Shown: positions 6,849-15,863 of the stretch, one piece after another | How the letters are laid out: each line of letters starts with the position of its first letter | Numbering within the stretch: position 1 is the stretch's first letter | Assembly: GCA_009784825.1 (NCBI GenBank) | Contig: WQXO01000015.1 | Span: forward strand, 1 to 43,925 | Origin: Oscillospiraceae bacterium | GTDB taxonomy: Bacteria; Bacillota; Clostridia; Oscillospirales; Ruminococcaceae | DNA length: 43,925 bases | Direction of reading: 5' to 3' | The notes under the pieces: model-generated | What the model saw: the letters and a program-made list of their open reading frames with translations, nothing else | Told to the model about the DNA's origin: nothing | The model's database searches: none | Program-made: the position numbers and the translations under genes

Positions 6849-9800
6849 ATGAGATTGAAGAAACTTTTATGCGTGATAGTTACCATGGCAATGGTGCTGT
6901 CGATTGTGCCGACGATGACGTTGACGGCAACGGCGAGCCAAATAACAAACCCTAACGATGGAGATAACTATAAAGTTAACGTTAAAGCAGACCGCCCTTC
7001 CGATTTTGAAAATGTTGCCGGTATCAGATTTTTTGTTACTCACCCCGGCGGTACTTGGGCAGGCTTTAATGGACAATTTGTTTACAATGGTGAGGGTATC
7101 GGACATAACGCTATGACATGGGGCGGTACCGGCGACCCTAAGGATATTACTGCCGAAGTCGGTAACCTCTCGATTGCATGGTATAGTAGTACTCCTATAT
7201 TCTCTACTACTGATGGTTGGGCGGAATTCGTCCTCACAGGTTGGGGCGGAGGAATTACAGTAGACAGTTATGAATTTCTCGACATTCATGGTAATGTATA
7301 TCCGTCTGCCAGTGAATGTATCGCTGTACCCGTGGCTTCTTTATCCGGTAACAATGCAACTATAGCAAACGTCAGCAATGTTGCAAGAGTTGTAACCACA
7401 GCAGGTCATGATTATTCGAGTGTTAATTTCTCTGCCACTATAGATGGAAGATTAGACGATTATGACCGTCTCTCTCTACAATGGCGTGGCGTAGCGGGAG
7501 ACCATACATTCAAAAATCTGAGGCTTTTAGTAGGCACTTCTGCCTTTACCACTAACCCTATTCCTAATGGCGGAGGTTCACCAACTGCCACAGGAAGCGT
7601 TTTAGGGATTGCGGCTGTAAACAGTGCCACAGCAACCGCGACATCAGTTAGTTTTGCAAATGCAACTCATGATGCACTTACAGGTACTGTCCACTTTGCT
7701 TTTGCTATTCATGCTGCCCAGGGAACGAGATTTAACCTTTCCAACATTATTATTCACGCAGAAGGTTGTGCTGATAATAACTGTAAAGGTCCCGCTCCGG
7801 CTGACACTGCTACATACAATGAATGTTGTGAAGCATGGGGTGATTGCACTTGCCCTACCGCTTGTTTACGTTGCGGTGAAGAGCCTTGTGAATGTGTTCC
7901 CGTAAACACAGACTGCATTAACATCACCACAATTACAGGTGTTGGTGCAACTATCGCTGCCGGTGGTGCGGTTACAACCACAGCAGGCTATGACAATGCG
8001 TATGCTACGTTTTCAACCCCGCTCGCAACAAATGCGGGTTTGAGTGACTACTCACGTGTAACTTTAAAATACACTCCGATAGCCGGTGACGCAGGTGCGG
8101 AAGCAGGTGCCGATAACTGGAAACGTATTCATTTGCATGTAGGTTCTGCGGCATTTTCGGGAGCTTTGAATAATGCCAATACCGCACTCCCCACAAACAC
8201 CTTGATAGGTAATGCCCCTCAGTTTAATTTCAGACCTTACGGAGATGAGTTTAGTGTTAATATTCCCATTACTAATTTACTGCATTTAGAAGGTACTGTT
8301 CATTTTGCATTAAGTATTCACGCAAATACAGGAGCACAATATAGTCTTACCGACATTGTATTACACGGAACGGATTGTAATGGCATATCCTGCCAACTTG
8401 GTGCTGTGTGTGACCCGGGTCCTTGTACTTATACTGCGGGAGCAGATGCCGCAACAGCACATCTTTGTACAGAATGTGGTCACCCCAACGCAACATTAAC
8501 ACATACTTTCAATGCTTCTACCGGTGTATGTACCATATGTGCTTATGCACCTCATGCAACCTCGGCGGCATGTGAATCATTTATTCGTGTTGACGCAACA
8601 AATCACAGGTGTGTTATTTGTTGGAGAACATCCGCTCACACATATGACACGAACGGAGATTGTACAGCAAGCGGTTGTACCGCACAAGAAGGCGGTGGTG
8701 TATCCAACCCTTGTGCAAGTGGATGTGACTATGGCTCTAACTCCGGTGCACACTGGTGTACTCGTAACCAAACCAACCCTGCTTGCCCGATGTACAGAGG
8801 TCCTAACCTTGAAGGTCCTCCCACATACCATGCAGGTCACGCAAGTCACTCCCTTGTTAACGGTGTTTGCTCGGTATGCGGTTATGCCACTTCACCCTGT
8901 CCGGGTTGCGGAGGAGCAGGCTGGACTTGGGGCGGCAATGAAACAACTCACTGGGCAGATAACTGTTCTTGTACTTGGAACGAAGCACATAACTTTAACT
9001 CTTCCGGCGTTTGTACTGTTTGTGGTTATGTAAGAGTTAACGCTTGTGCCGGCGGTCACTTATGGGTTTCTATTAATGATGACGTACACGGTTGTTCCAG
9101 AGACAGCTGTACCGAATGGGCACCCCACAGCTTCGGTGCTGACGGCAAGTGCGTATGCGGAGCGACAGGAACTCCCGGCACAACCACAGGAGCACAAGAA
9201 ATCGAATACGACGAAGCAGACTTCATTGACGAAGAAACTTTCTTAGAAATGTTAGACGACGGAATTATCTATATTGCTGAGTTGTTGAAAGAGGGTGGAA
9301 CGGTTGTTTCGGCTGAGCTGTTACAAGTTATTAAAGAAAACGGCGAAGATATAACAGTAGTGCTCGAAAACGGCATGACATTCACGATTATTGCAGACTC
9401 GATAACCGCTGATGCAAAAGCGTTTGACCTTAACATTGAGATTGAGCTGTTAAGTAAAGCGGAAGAAGTTCAAGGTGTTAAGCTTCCTGCAAACTCAATG
9501 GTAATTTCTCCGAACTTTGTAGGTGCATTCGGGTTTGAAATTGAGTTCAAGTTTACAGCGGCACAGCTTGCGGCGGCAGGCGTGAAAGGCAACAACCTCA
9601 AGCTGTGGTACGTTGACTATTTCGGACAGGTAACAGACTCCGGTAAGCTGAAAATAAACAGCGACGGCTCGGTTGAATTCAAAATTAACTCTGCGTCCTA
9701 CTATGTTCTCTCGGAAGAAGCACCCATAAGCAGAGTATTAGTAGTTGAAGAAAACCCGGGTACCGGTATTTCGATTGCGGTTGCGTCATTCATTCTCGTA

Positions 9801-9860
9801 GGCGGCACGGCGGCAATATTCCGCAAGAGAAGAGTATACAATTGCGAAATAAAACGATAA
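6849..9860 (+). CDS. Large Cys-rich secreted surface protein with NPGTG sorting-like C-terminus
   Basis: This is a 1003-residue protein. The ATG at 6849 is chosen because GGAGG lies 5 nt upstream and it opens a clean signal peptide (MRLKKLLCVIVTMAMVLSIV, cleavage near TATAS). Residues 30-150 form a first domain. Two copies of a beta-sandwich-like domain follow (about 163-297 and 350-498), sharing GTVHFA(F/L)(A/S)IHA and LS/LT-(N/D)I. Residues 500-765 are Cys-rich, with repeated units of the type H-x-F...GVCTVCGY that resemble small zinc-binding knuckles. Residues 780-950 match the C-terminal domain of the M23 protein at 19566. The end is NPGTG (959-963), a hydrophobic helix and FRKRR, the layout of a sortase substrate with an NPxTG motif. 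No sortase gene is in the window. Function is unknown; surface adhesion is a guess. Confidence 0.88.
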   Translation: MRLKKLLCVIVTMAMVLSIVPTMTLTATASQITNPNDGDNYKVNVKADRPSDFENVAGIRFFVTHPGGTWAGFNGQFVYNGEGIGHNAMTWGGTGDPKDITAEVGNLSIAWYSSTPIFSTTDGWAEFVLTGWGGGITVDSYEFLDIHGNVYPSASECIAVPVASLSGNNATIANVSNVARVVTTAGHDYSSVNFSATIDGRLDDYDRLSLQWRGVAGDHTFKNLRLLVGTSAFTTNPIPNGGGSPTATGSVLGIAAVNSATATATSVSFANATHDALTGTVHFAFAIHAAQGTRFNLSNIIIHAEGCADNNCKGPAPADTATYNECCEAWGDCTCPTACLRCGEEPCECVPVNTDCINITTITGVGATIAAGGAVTTTAGYDNAYATFSTPLATNAGLSDYSRVTLKYTPIAGDAGAEAGADNWKRIHLHVGSAAFSGALNNANTALPTNTLIGNAPQFNFRPYGDEFSVNIPITNLLHLEGTVHFALSIHANTGAQYSLTDIVLHGTDCNGISCQLGAVCDPGPCTYTAGADAATAHLCTECGHPNATLTHTFNASTGVCTICAYAPHATSAACESFIRVDATNHRCVICWRTSAHTYDTNGDCTASGCTAQEGGGVSNPCASGCDYGSNSGAHWCTRNQTNPACPMYRGPNLEGPPTYHAGHASHSLVNGVCSVCGYATSPCPGCGGAGWTWGGNETTHWADNCSCTWNEAHNFNSSGVCTVCGYVRVNACAGGHLWVSINDDVHGCSRDSCTEWAPHSFGADGKCVCGATGTPGTTTGAQEIEYDEADFIDEETFLEMLDDGIIYIAELLKEGGTVVSAELLQVIKENGEDITVVLENGMTFTIIADSITADAKAFDLNIEIELLSKAEEVQGVKLPANSMVISPNFVGAFGFEIEFKFTAAQLAAAGVKGNNLKLWYVDYFGQVTDSGKLKINSDGSVEFKINSASYYVLSEEAPISRVLVVEENPGTGISIAVASFILVGGTAAIFRKRRVYNCEIKR

Positions 9861-9875
9861 GCGAATAAACAAACA

Positions 9876-9912
9876 GGGCGGGGGTTCATTTTGAACCTCC
9901 GCCCGTTTTTTA
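9876..9912 (+). terminator. Strong terminator between convergent genes
   Basis: GGGCGGGGGTTCA pairs with TGAACCTCCGCCC, followed by GTTTTTT. It lies between the ends of the surface protein gene and the minus-strand padR gene and may serve both. Confidence 0.88.
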
Positions 9913-9919
9913 TGCTTTT

Positions 9920-10255
9920 TTATTCGTCTAACAAGCTTGAAATAATGTCTGCTGTGAACCGCCAATCGTTTATATTCTTCCGCAACAGTTTAATCCCTTT
10001 ATTAGTAATCCTGTAATACTTTCGCCGCCCTCCCCGTGACTCATCACCCCAATAGGACAGGATTGCCCCGTCGCTTTCCAACCGCTTGAACGAGGCATAC
10101 AGTGTTGCTTCCTTTAAGTCGAACTGCTCGCCTGTTTTCTCGGCAATCGCCTTACGAATTTCATACCCGTAGCAGTCCTTTTTTGACAGCAGGTTAAGTA
10201 TTATTGTATCGGTATGCCCCCGCAGTAAGTCGGAGGAAATTCTGCCGTTTTCCAT
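9920..10255 (-). CDS. PadR family transcriptional regulator
   Basis: This 111-residue winged-helix protein starts at the ATG at 10255, with AGGTGA 6 nt upstream; a GTG at 10264 falls inside that site. PadR hallmarks are visible: LRGHTDTIILNLLSKKDCYGYEI, LYASFKRLESDGAI and GGRRKYYRIT. The C-terminus is short, so it belongs to the small PadR subfamily 2. PadR proteins usually repress a nearby transporter or membrane gene set in response to small molecules or antibiotics. Here the only partner is the thiamine diphosphokinase gene, which ends 5 nt before it. The target cannot be told from context. Confidence 0.9.
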   Translation of the reverse strand: MENGRISSDLLRGHTDTIILNLLSKKDCYGYEIRKAIAEKTGEQFDLKEATLYASFKRLESDGAILSYWGDESRGGRRKYYRITNKGIKLLRKNINDWRFTADIISSLLDE

Positions 10256-10260
10256 GTATA

Positions 10261-10878
10261 TCACCTATCTGTAATTATTACAACCAACGTACCATTCTTA
10301 ACCTTAATAAAACTTTCCACCCCGAGAAATTCATTGCTCAGCCCGACAGTCGTGCCACATTTTATAACAGCGTCACAAAGCGGATATTTCAACCCCGTTA
10401 GAGTGACTCCCCTTGCCTCATCACCTGCAGGAAAAACCGAAACAACTCCTGTTTTTTCTTTCCCGAAAGTCAACCTGCTATTTGTAACAGCGGTAATCTC
10501 ACAACCACCCCCGATTAAATAAGCGAGGTATCCTCTTTTTGAAATATTAACAAGCACAGCAATATTCGCCAAAGTATGGTCGAGGCGTTTCCCTAAAGCC
10601 CCGTAAATGTAAAAATAACCATAACCTCGCCTAATCGCTTCCTCAACGGCAAGCTCCATGTCAGATGCGGATTTTTCTATGGGGAAGCGTATGGTTTCTA
10701 TATCAGCGGGAATATTATTAATCGAATCCAAGTCACCGATTATTAAATCCGGTTTTATCCCGAATTGTTTGAGATTATCGTAACCCCCGTCTGCGGCGAT
10801 TATATAATAATAATCGGTATGCCTTATTCCGGATAATCCGGTGAATTCGCCTGCACCGACAATCACACACGGTTTCAT
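10261..10878 (-). CDS. thiN: Thiamine diphosphokinase
   Basis: This 205-residue enzyme transfers a diphosphate from ATP to thiamine to make thiamine diphosphate (EC 2.7.6.2) in the cytoplasm. Motifs are intact: ADGG (29-32), GDLDS (48-52), the FPIEKSASDMELA segment that holds the conserved D-x-T/S-D, and YGALGKRLDHTLAN, which contributes to the nucleotide site. It starts at the ATG at 10878, with GAGGAGC upstream. The start overlaps the stop of the aldo/keto reductase gene by 4 nt (ATGA), so the two are translationally coupled. No TPP riboswitch or other thiamine gene is seen, so regulation here is by the operon rather than by thiamine. Confidence 0.94.
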   Translation of the reverse strand: MKPCVIVGAGEFTGLSGIRHTDYYYIIAADGGYDNLKQFGIKPDLIIGDLDSINNIPADIETIRFPIEKSASDMELAVEEAIRRGYGYFYIYGALGKRLDHTLANIAVLVNISKRGYLAYLIGGGCEITAVTNSRLTFGKEKTGVVSVFPAGDEARGVTLTGLKYPLCDAVIKCGTTVGLSNEFLGVESFIKVKNGTLVVIITDR

Positions 10879-11861
10879 AACAGCTCCTCTATTGCGGATT
10901 TCTCATCGTCGGTGAATTCGGTTTTATACGCCGCCTCGATATTCTCGATAATTTGACCCGCACTGCTTGCCCCGATAATCACCGAAGTCACCGCAGGGTT
11001 ACTCAAAACCCACGATAACGCCATTTGCGACAGACTCTGTTCTCTTTTTCCGGCTATATCGTTTAACTTGTTCAGCCTAATAATCATGGCTTCGTTTAAC
11101 TCGTCGGCAATCCACGTTCTGCCTTTCCCAATACGTGAGTCCTCAGGTACGCCATTCAAATAACGGCTGGTCAAAAACCCCTGATAAAGCGGCGAGAATA
11201 CAGCCAACCCGAACCCCTCATCTATTGCCAATTTATCTAAGCCGTCACCCTCAAGCCACCTGTTCAACATGGAATAGGATGGCTGATTTATAATAAAAGG
11301 CACTTTCAATTCCCGCAAAATCGGTAAAATCGCCTGCATTTGCTCGGTTTTATAATTCGACAGCCCGACATACAACGCTTTCCCCATACGTACTATCTGG
11401 TCTAAGGCGAGGGCGGTTTCCTCAATAGGGGTGTCGGGGTCAGGGCGATGATGGTAGAATATATCGGCATATTCTAATTTCATTCGCTTAAGGCTCTGGT
11501 CGAGGGAGGCTATGAGATACTTTCGTAAACCCCAGTCACCATACGGTCCCTCCCACATTCCGTAACCGGCTTTAGTGGAAATAATCAGCTCGTCACGGTA
11601 TAACCGCAGTCCCCTGTCCAAGATTTTCCCGAAATTCTCCTCTGCAGAACCACCGTAAGGGCTCCCGTAATTGTTCGCTAAGTCGAAGTGGGTTATACCG
11701 TTGTCAAATGATACACGGCACATTTCCTCCATATTGGCGAAATTGTCCGTATAACCGAAGTTATGCCATAATCCCAGCGAAATCAATGGTAGCTTCAATC
11801 CGCTTTTCCCGCAATACTTATAAACCATTTTTTCATAACGCTTTTCGTTCGCTGTAAACAT
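10875..11861 (-). CDS. Aldo/keto reductase, YghZ-like
   Basis: This is a 328-residue NAD(P)H-dependent reductase with a TIM-barrel fold. The catalytic tetrad can be placed as D60, Y65, K97 and H138 (HFDLANNYG, STKAGYGMW, FYHHRPD). The sequence NNYGSPYGGSAEENFG and the WEGPYGDWG insertion are typical of the AKR14 group, whose E. coli member YghZ reduces L-glyceraldehyde 3-phosphate and methylglyoxal. The ATG at 11861 is taken as the start because it lies one base after the upstream stop (TAATATG) and gives normal family length. A longer frame to 11933 would overlap the peptidase gene. It is the second gene of an M42 peptidase, reductase, thiN, padR operon. Confidence 0.9.
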   Translation of the reverse strand: MFTANEKRYEKMVYKYCGKSGLKLPLISLGLWHNFGYTDNFANMEEMCRVSFDNGITHFDLANNYGSPYGGSAEENFGKILDRGLRLYRDELIISTKAGYGMWEGPYGDWGLRKYLIASLDQSLKRMKLEYADIFYHHRPDPDTPIEETALALDQIVRMGKALYVGLSNYKTEQMQAILPILRELKVPFIINQPSYSMLNRWLEGDGLDKLAIDEGFGLAVFSPLYQGFLTSRYLNGVPEDSRIGKGRTWIADELNEAMIIRLNKLNDIAGKREQSLSQMALSWVLSNPAVTSVIIGASSAGQIIENIEAAYKTEFTDDEKSAIEELL

Positions 11862-11862
11862 A

Positions 11863-12915
11863 TTATAACACCGCCAATCTTTCAGATAATTTTTCCGCAA
11901 GCACCCGTATTTGAGATATATCGTCCTTATCAACCATACAAGATGGCGTATGCAGATAACGGCATGGTACAGATAACGATATTGTCCTCACCCCGCCGAA
12001 CGCCTTATGAATGGTGCTTGAATCGTTCGCCCCGACAATCTTAGTCTTAGTCTGGCATTTCAGCTTATTATCACGGGCCGTTTCAAAAGCGATATTGTAC
12101 AATTCCTTATCATAAATTGCCCCCTTGTCCATGAACGCAACAACAGCCCCTTTACCTAACTCGCAGACCTTGTCGCTGTCTTTTACTTCGGCAATGTCAC
12201 AGGCAGTGGTTGCTTCAAGAACTATGCAAATATCCGGTTCAAGGTTATAAACTGCCGCACCTGCACCCCTGCACCCAATTTCCTCTTGAACCGTAAAAGC
12301 GAATGAGCAGTTGTAGCTTAGGTCACTCTTAAGCAGCTCTAACATAATCGCACACCCGAGGCGGTCATCGATTGCCTTTGAACGGATTTTTCCGTTTCCG
12401 AATTCTTCATATTCGCCGATGAAATAACAAAAGTCACCACGTTTAATCTTGTTTTTCGCAAAGGGTGCTTCCTCGCAAGCGTCGGCTTTGTCCAAAGCCC
12501 CAATGTCGATATATAAATCATCAATTTTCGGTTGCTTATCCTTTTCTTTTTCGTCGCACAAATGAACCGGTTTCCCCCCAATAACCCCGACAACGCCGTT
12601 TTTGAATATCACTTTCCGCCCGAACACAGCGGAATCGGCAATCCCGCCCACCGGTGCGAACTTCAAAAACCCCTCATCGGTAACGTCGGTAATAATAAAC
12701 CCTACCTCGTCCATATGTGCCGCAAACATGACACTTTTACTCGGAGCAGCCTTACCTTTCTTGAACACGACAACATTGCCCATTATATCCCTTTGAGCGA
12801 CTACATTATCTGTTGAGCAGTTCTCCTCAATGAACTTGATTATATAATCGGAAACATCTTTTTCGTCCCCGCTTGTCCCGTTGACGGCACATAACTCTTT
12901 TAAAATATCAAACAT
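11863..12915 (-). CDS. M42 family metallopeptidase
   Basis: This 350-residue dinuclear-zinc aminopeptidase belongs to the glutamyl aminopeptidase/endoglucanase-M family. Visible metal and catalytic residues are H67 and D69 (FAAHMDEVG), the bridging Asp in SKAIDDRLGC, the catalytic Glu pair in VQEEIGCRGA, the Glu in VLEATT, and His in CRYLHTP. It starts at the ATG at 12915, with AAAGGGG upstream. M42 enzymes form large tetrahedral complexes and remove N-terminal residues from short peptides in the cytoplasm. A paralogue lies just upstream on the same strand. The residue after the RSKAIDD motif and the Cys content differ between the two, so substrate preferences may differ. Confidence 0.93.
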   Translation of the reverse strand: MFDILKELCAVNGTSGDEKDVSDYIIKFIEENCSTDNVVAQRDIMGNVVVFKKGKAAPSKSVMFAAHMDEVGFIITDVTDEGFLKFAPVGGIADSAVFGRKVIFKNGVVGVIGGKPVHLCDEKEKDKQPKIDDLYIDIGALDKADACEEAPFAKNKIKRGDFCYFIGEYEEFGNGKIRSKAIDDRLGCAIMLELLKSDLSYNCSFAFTVQEEIGCRGAGAAVYNLEPDICIVLEATTACDIAEVKDSDKVCELGKGAVVAFMDKGAIYDKELYNIAFETARDNKLKCQTKTKIVGANDSSTIHKAFGGVRTISLSVPCRYLHTPSCMVDKDDISQIRVLAEKLSERLAVL

Positions 12916-12953
12916 AAAAACCCCTTTATATTAATGAATAATTAATAGTTAAT

Positions 12954-13031
12954 AATTAATAATGATGGAATTTGTGTCCGCAAAGATTTTTATTTTAAAC
13001 ATTATTAATTGTTACTTATTCATTATTAATT
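12954..13031. repeat. AT-rich inverted and direct repeats between the two M42 genes
   Basis: AATTAATAATG (12954-12964) is inverted at 13000-13010 (CATTATTAATT). A direct copy of the latter at 13021-13031 encodes the last residues (INNE) of the upstream peptidase. Such ATTAAT/TAATTA tracts look like a degenerate dispersed repeat, comparable in style to those at 42606 and 43009. Confidence 0.55.
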
Positions 13032-14050
13032 GTCTTATATCCCTCTATAAATGCGGCGATTAAATGACCGACAGCTTCAATATCCTTTAACGAACAGGTT
13101 TCAACAGGCATGTGCATATACCTGAGAGGAATTGACACAAGTGCGGTTCGTACCCCACCTTTAATAAGGCTTATTTCATCTGCATTTGTGCCGCCTGTGT
13201 CACGGTTCATTATTTCAAGCTGATAGTCTATTTCCCACTCGTTGGCGAATTTTTTCAGTTCGTCACCCATTTCCCGATTAAGTGTGGGGGCAATCCCAAT
13301 CATAGGTCCCCCGCCTAATTTTCCGGATTTATGTTTCGGCACACCCGGCGAATTTGAGTAACTCACGTCTACCACTATAGAATATTCTGCGTCCGAATTA
13401 TATGCGGAAATCCTTGCCCCTCTGCACCCGACCTCCTCTTGCGTGGAGAACGCCACTACTATGTTGAACGCTATCTCGCTGTTTTTTAAAAGTGATAGGG
13501 CGTATAAAACCGCAGTAACTCCTGCACGATTATCCAAAGCCCGCCCGCAGACGTTATCGTTGAAAAGCCTTGTTAATTCGCTGTTTATGGTAATTCTGTC
13601 ACCGAGAGAAACATGTCGAAGCAGTTCATCCTTACTAAAGCCGGTATCAATCCAAATATCGTCGGCTTTCAACGCAAGCTCACTTTCTTTTTTAACATGC
13701 AGGGGCAGGGAGCATACTACAGCTTTTACGGGAGATTTCCCGTGAACCGTAACAGCCTGTGCGGGGAGAACTCTCCTGTCCATGCCGCCGCAGGGTTCTG
13801 CTTTTATGAAGCCTTTATCGTCGATATAAGTGACGATTAGTCCGATTTCGTCGATATGTGCATCAAGCAGAATGGTTGGTCTGCCGTCGTTATACTCGCC
13901 GATAAACCCTGTAACCGAGCCGTGGTTGTCCACTCCGGCGAAAGGGTCATATTCCTTGAGGAATTCTAAGGCGATTTTGGCGGCACTGTTTTCATCACCT
14001 GCAACGCCGTTAGCCTCCGAAAGGCGTTTTAATGTTTCAAAAATGTTCAT
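13016..14050 (-). CDS. M42 family metallopeptidase (second paralogue)
   Basis: This 344-residue enzyme has the same fold and metal sites as its neighbour: H65 and D67 (LLDAHIDEIG), Asp in GRALDNRAGV, Glu pair in STQEEVGCRGA, Asp in VVDVSYSNSPG, and His in PLRYMHMPVE. It starts at the ATG at 14050, with AGGAAA 6 nt upstream. The two M42 genes are separated by about 100 bp of AT-rich repeats and are probably one transcript from the promoter at 14083-14111. The C-terminus (KTINNE) is encoded by the edge of that repeat and may not be conserved. Role: cytoplasmic peptide trimming. Confidence 0.93.
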   Translation of the reverse strand: MNIFETLKRLSEANGVAGDENSAAKIALEFLKEYDPFAGVDNHGSVTGFIGEYNDGRPTILLDAHIDEIGLIVTYIDDKGFIKAEPCGGMDRRVLPAQAVTVHGKSPVKAVVCSLPLHVKKESELALKADDIWIDTGFSKDELLRHVSLGDRITINSELTRLFNDNVCGRALDNRAGVTAVLYALSLLKNSEIAFNIVVAFSTQEEVGCRGARISAYNSDAEYSIVVDVSYSNSPGVPKHKSGKLGGGPMIGIAPTLNREMGDELKKFANEWEIDYQLEIMNRDTGGTNADEISLIKGGVRTALVSIPLRYMHMPVETCSLKDIEAVGHLIAAFIEGYKTINNE

Positions 14051-14082
14051 GTTATTTTCCTATATAATAATTGATTTCCCTA

Positions 14083-14111
14083 ATAATACCATAATTTAAT
14101 AAATATTTCAA
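14083..14111 (-). promoter_or_regulatory. Promoter of the M42/reductase/thiN/padR operon
   Basis: On the minus strand, TTGAAA (14106-14111), a 17-bp spacer and TATTAT (14083-14088) lie 33 nt before the ATG at 14050. Confidence 0.65.
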
Positions 14112-14129
14112 TAACTTTTACGAATTTAT

Positions 14130-14159
14130 GTGACAAACCACCTTGTTATGTTGTATTAT
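14130..14159 (+). promoter_or_regulatory. Promoter of the ECF sigma gene
   Basis: GTGACA (14130-14135) and TATTAT (14154-14159) are separated by 18 bp. An alternative is self-activation by the ECF factor, using GACAAACC (14132-14139) as a -35. The sequence alone cannot separate the two. Confidence 0.45.
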
Positions 14160-14203
14160 TAACAGAAAGGCTTTCTGAATCACACACAAGGGAGGTGCAT
14201 TTT

Positions 14204-14710
14204 ATGGAACACGACAATCACGACAATTTCGCCGAAAGCGTAGCCATGTTCCGACCGACCGTTTACCGTGTCGCCAAGAACTACCTACGAAACACCCACG
14301 ACGCCGACGACATAACGCAGAATGTGTTCTTGAAACTGTACAACCGAAAGGACGGCTTTGCTTCGTCGGAAATTGAAAAAGCGTGGCTTATTCGGGTAAC
14401 GGTCAACGAGTGCAAGAACCTCCTTAAATCTGCATGGAAACGCAACCGTGCAGAATTAGATGAAAACATTCCTGCCCCTCAAACTCACAATAACGACCTG
14501 CGTGAATATGTCGACAGCCTCAAACCGAAATACCGTGTCATAATTTATCTGTATTATTATGAAAGATACTCCACAAACGAAATAGCGGATATTTTGAAAA
14601 TCAGGCAGACGGCGGTAACAACGCAGCTTAACAGGGCGAGGAATCAATTAAAAGACATGCTCGAAAAGGAGGAGAGCCATTATGGAAAACAACTACAGGG
14701 AAATATTTGA
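14204..14710 (+). CDS. ECF (sigma-70 family) RNA polymerase sigma factor
   Basis: This is a 168-residue group 4 sigma factor. The start is the ATG at 14204, with GGAGGT 7 nt upstream; a GTG at 14195 sits inside that site. Region 2 is at about 10-75 (VYRVAKNYLRNTHDADDITQNVFLKLY, then WLIRVTVNECKNLLKS). Region 4 is at about 98-155 (LKPKYRVIIYLYYYERYSTNEIADIL, TAVTTQLNRARNQLKDML). It recruits RNA polymerase to a small regulon, probably in response to an envelope signal. Its last 29 bp overlap the next gene, a membrane protein that is probably its anti-sigma factor, so the two should be made in step. Confidence 0.93.
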   Translation: MEHDNHDNFAESVAMFRPTVYRVAKNYLRNTHDADDITQNVFLKLYNRKDGFASSEIEKAWLIRVTVNECKNLLKSAWKRNRAELDENIPAPQTHNNDLREYVDSLKPKYRVIIYLYYYERYSTNEIADILKIRQTAVTTQLNRARNQLKDMLEKEESHYGKQLQGNI

Positions 14711-15797
14711 AGCTGATGTTCCCATAGGGAGCGACAGGGACTTCATACAAAAGATAATCGGTAAATCTCAACACGCTCGGCAAAAACAAAATATAAGACC
14801 GATATACGCTTTATCGGCGGCACTGATTGCGATAACTGTTTTATCCGCAGGTGTATTTGCGATACTCAACGGGAACATCGAACTCACCCCGAGAAACCTC
14901 GGTGTCGTTGAAACCGTCGACCCGAACGAACACGGCAACCTCGCCGGAAACATCAATAACGGCGGTTATGCCGCTTATAAGGACGGCTGGATTTATTACG
15001 TAAACTCCGAGGATAATTACTATCTGTATAAAACTAACGACGACAATACAGTTAATGAACGGCTCAACAGTGTTCCGTCAAAGTATATTAACGTGGTGGG
15101 CAACTGGGTTTATTATACTGTTTCATGGGAAATGACGCCGCATTATACACCCGAGCCGGGGATTTACAAAACGCGAACCGACGGGACAGAGCAAACCCGT
15201 TTAAGCAATGACGGTGCAAACTTTGTAACAGTCGTTGGTGAATGGATTTATTACGTTGGCGATGACGAAAATTGCAAACGCATGTATAAAATGCGAACTG
15301 ACGGCAAAAAACAACAGCTCATTGCTGAAACCGAGGGTTTGTTTATAATGAACATCAATGTGTCGGACGGCTGGATTTACTGGGCTGAAGCATTCAGTAG
15401 CGACGGATTTAATGACCCCATAAAGCATTATAAAATGCGAACCGACGGCACGGAAAAAACGCAGATTGTTATTGATGAAGTTCATTTTACAATTGTTGAT
15501 GATGACTGGATTTATTATACGAAATTCGGCAAAGAGGGACTTTATAAAATCCGCACCGACGGTACCGAGCAAACGCTTGTTGCGAATATATCAGCCTCAT
15601 ATATAACAATAGACGGGGATTGGATATATTTCTCTCGCTGGGGTGACAAAATGAACGGTCAACTGTATAAAATCCGCACTGACGGAACGGAATTAACCTT
15701 GTTAGTTGATACTGAAATGAGTGTAGGTGCTAATGTAGCAGGCGACTGGGTTTATTACAGAAACAGGATAGATTTGAATAAAATCCGAATTGATTGA
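14682..15797 (+). CDS. Probable membrane anti-sigma regulator with DUF5050-like propeller ectodomain
   Basis: This is a 371-residue protein with AAGGAGGAG before the ATG. Residues 1-42 are cytoplasmic and charged, 43-63 form one membrane helix (ALSAALIAITVLSAGVFAIL), and the rest lies outside. The outside part has about six units of the form GDWIYY...LYKIRTDGTEQT, the hallmark of DUF5050-type beta-propeller blades. The 29-bp overlap with the sigma gene and the topology (short inside part, one helix, large outside sensor) fit an anti-sigma factor. The inside part has no obvious zinc-binding HxxxCxxC site, so the anti-sigma role is inferred from arrangement. A terminator follows. Confidence 0.8.
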   Translation: MENNYREIFEADVPIGSDRDFIQKIIGKSQHARQKQNIRPIYALSAALIAITVLSAGVFAILNGNIELTPRNLGVVETVDPNEHGNLAGNINNGGYAAYKDGWIYYVNSEDNYYLYKTNDDNTVNERLNSVPSKYINVVGNWVYYTVSWEMTPHYTPEPGIYKTRTDGTEQTRLSNDGANFVTVVGEWIYYVGDDENCKRMYKMRTDGKKQQLIAETEGLFIMNINVSDGWIYWAEAFSSDGFNDPIKHYKMRTDGTEKTQIVIDEVHFTIVDDDWIYYTKFGKEGLYKIRTDGTEQTLVANISASYITIDGDWIYFSRWGDKMNGQLYKIRTDGTELTLLVDTEMSVGANVAGDWVYYRNRIDLNKIRID

Positions 15798-15810
15798 ATA
15801 AAATAACACA

Positions 15811-15849
15811 AAACCACCGGAATTCTTACATTTCCGGTGGTTGTATTTT
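15811..15849 (+). terminator. Terminator after the sigma/DUF5050 operon
   Basis: AACCACCGGAA pairs with TTCCGGTGGTT, followed by GTATTTTC. It lies between convergent genes, and its T run is short. Confidence 0.75.
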
Positions 15850-15863
15850 CAATAATTGAATTA

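Noticed and set aside
8512-9033. Overlapping plus-strand ORF inside the surface protein gene
   Set aside because: It is a shadow frame of Cys-rich repeats with no binding site.
10261-10878. TPP riboswitch linked to thiN
   Set aside because: No conserved TPP-aptamer elements (CUGAGA, ACCUGA) occur upstream of the operon or the gene.
11862-11933. Longer N-terminus for the aldo/keto reductase
   Set aside because: It would overlap the M42 gene by 70 bp and lies before the family start.
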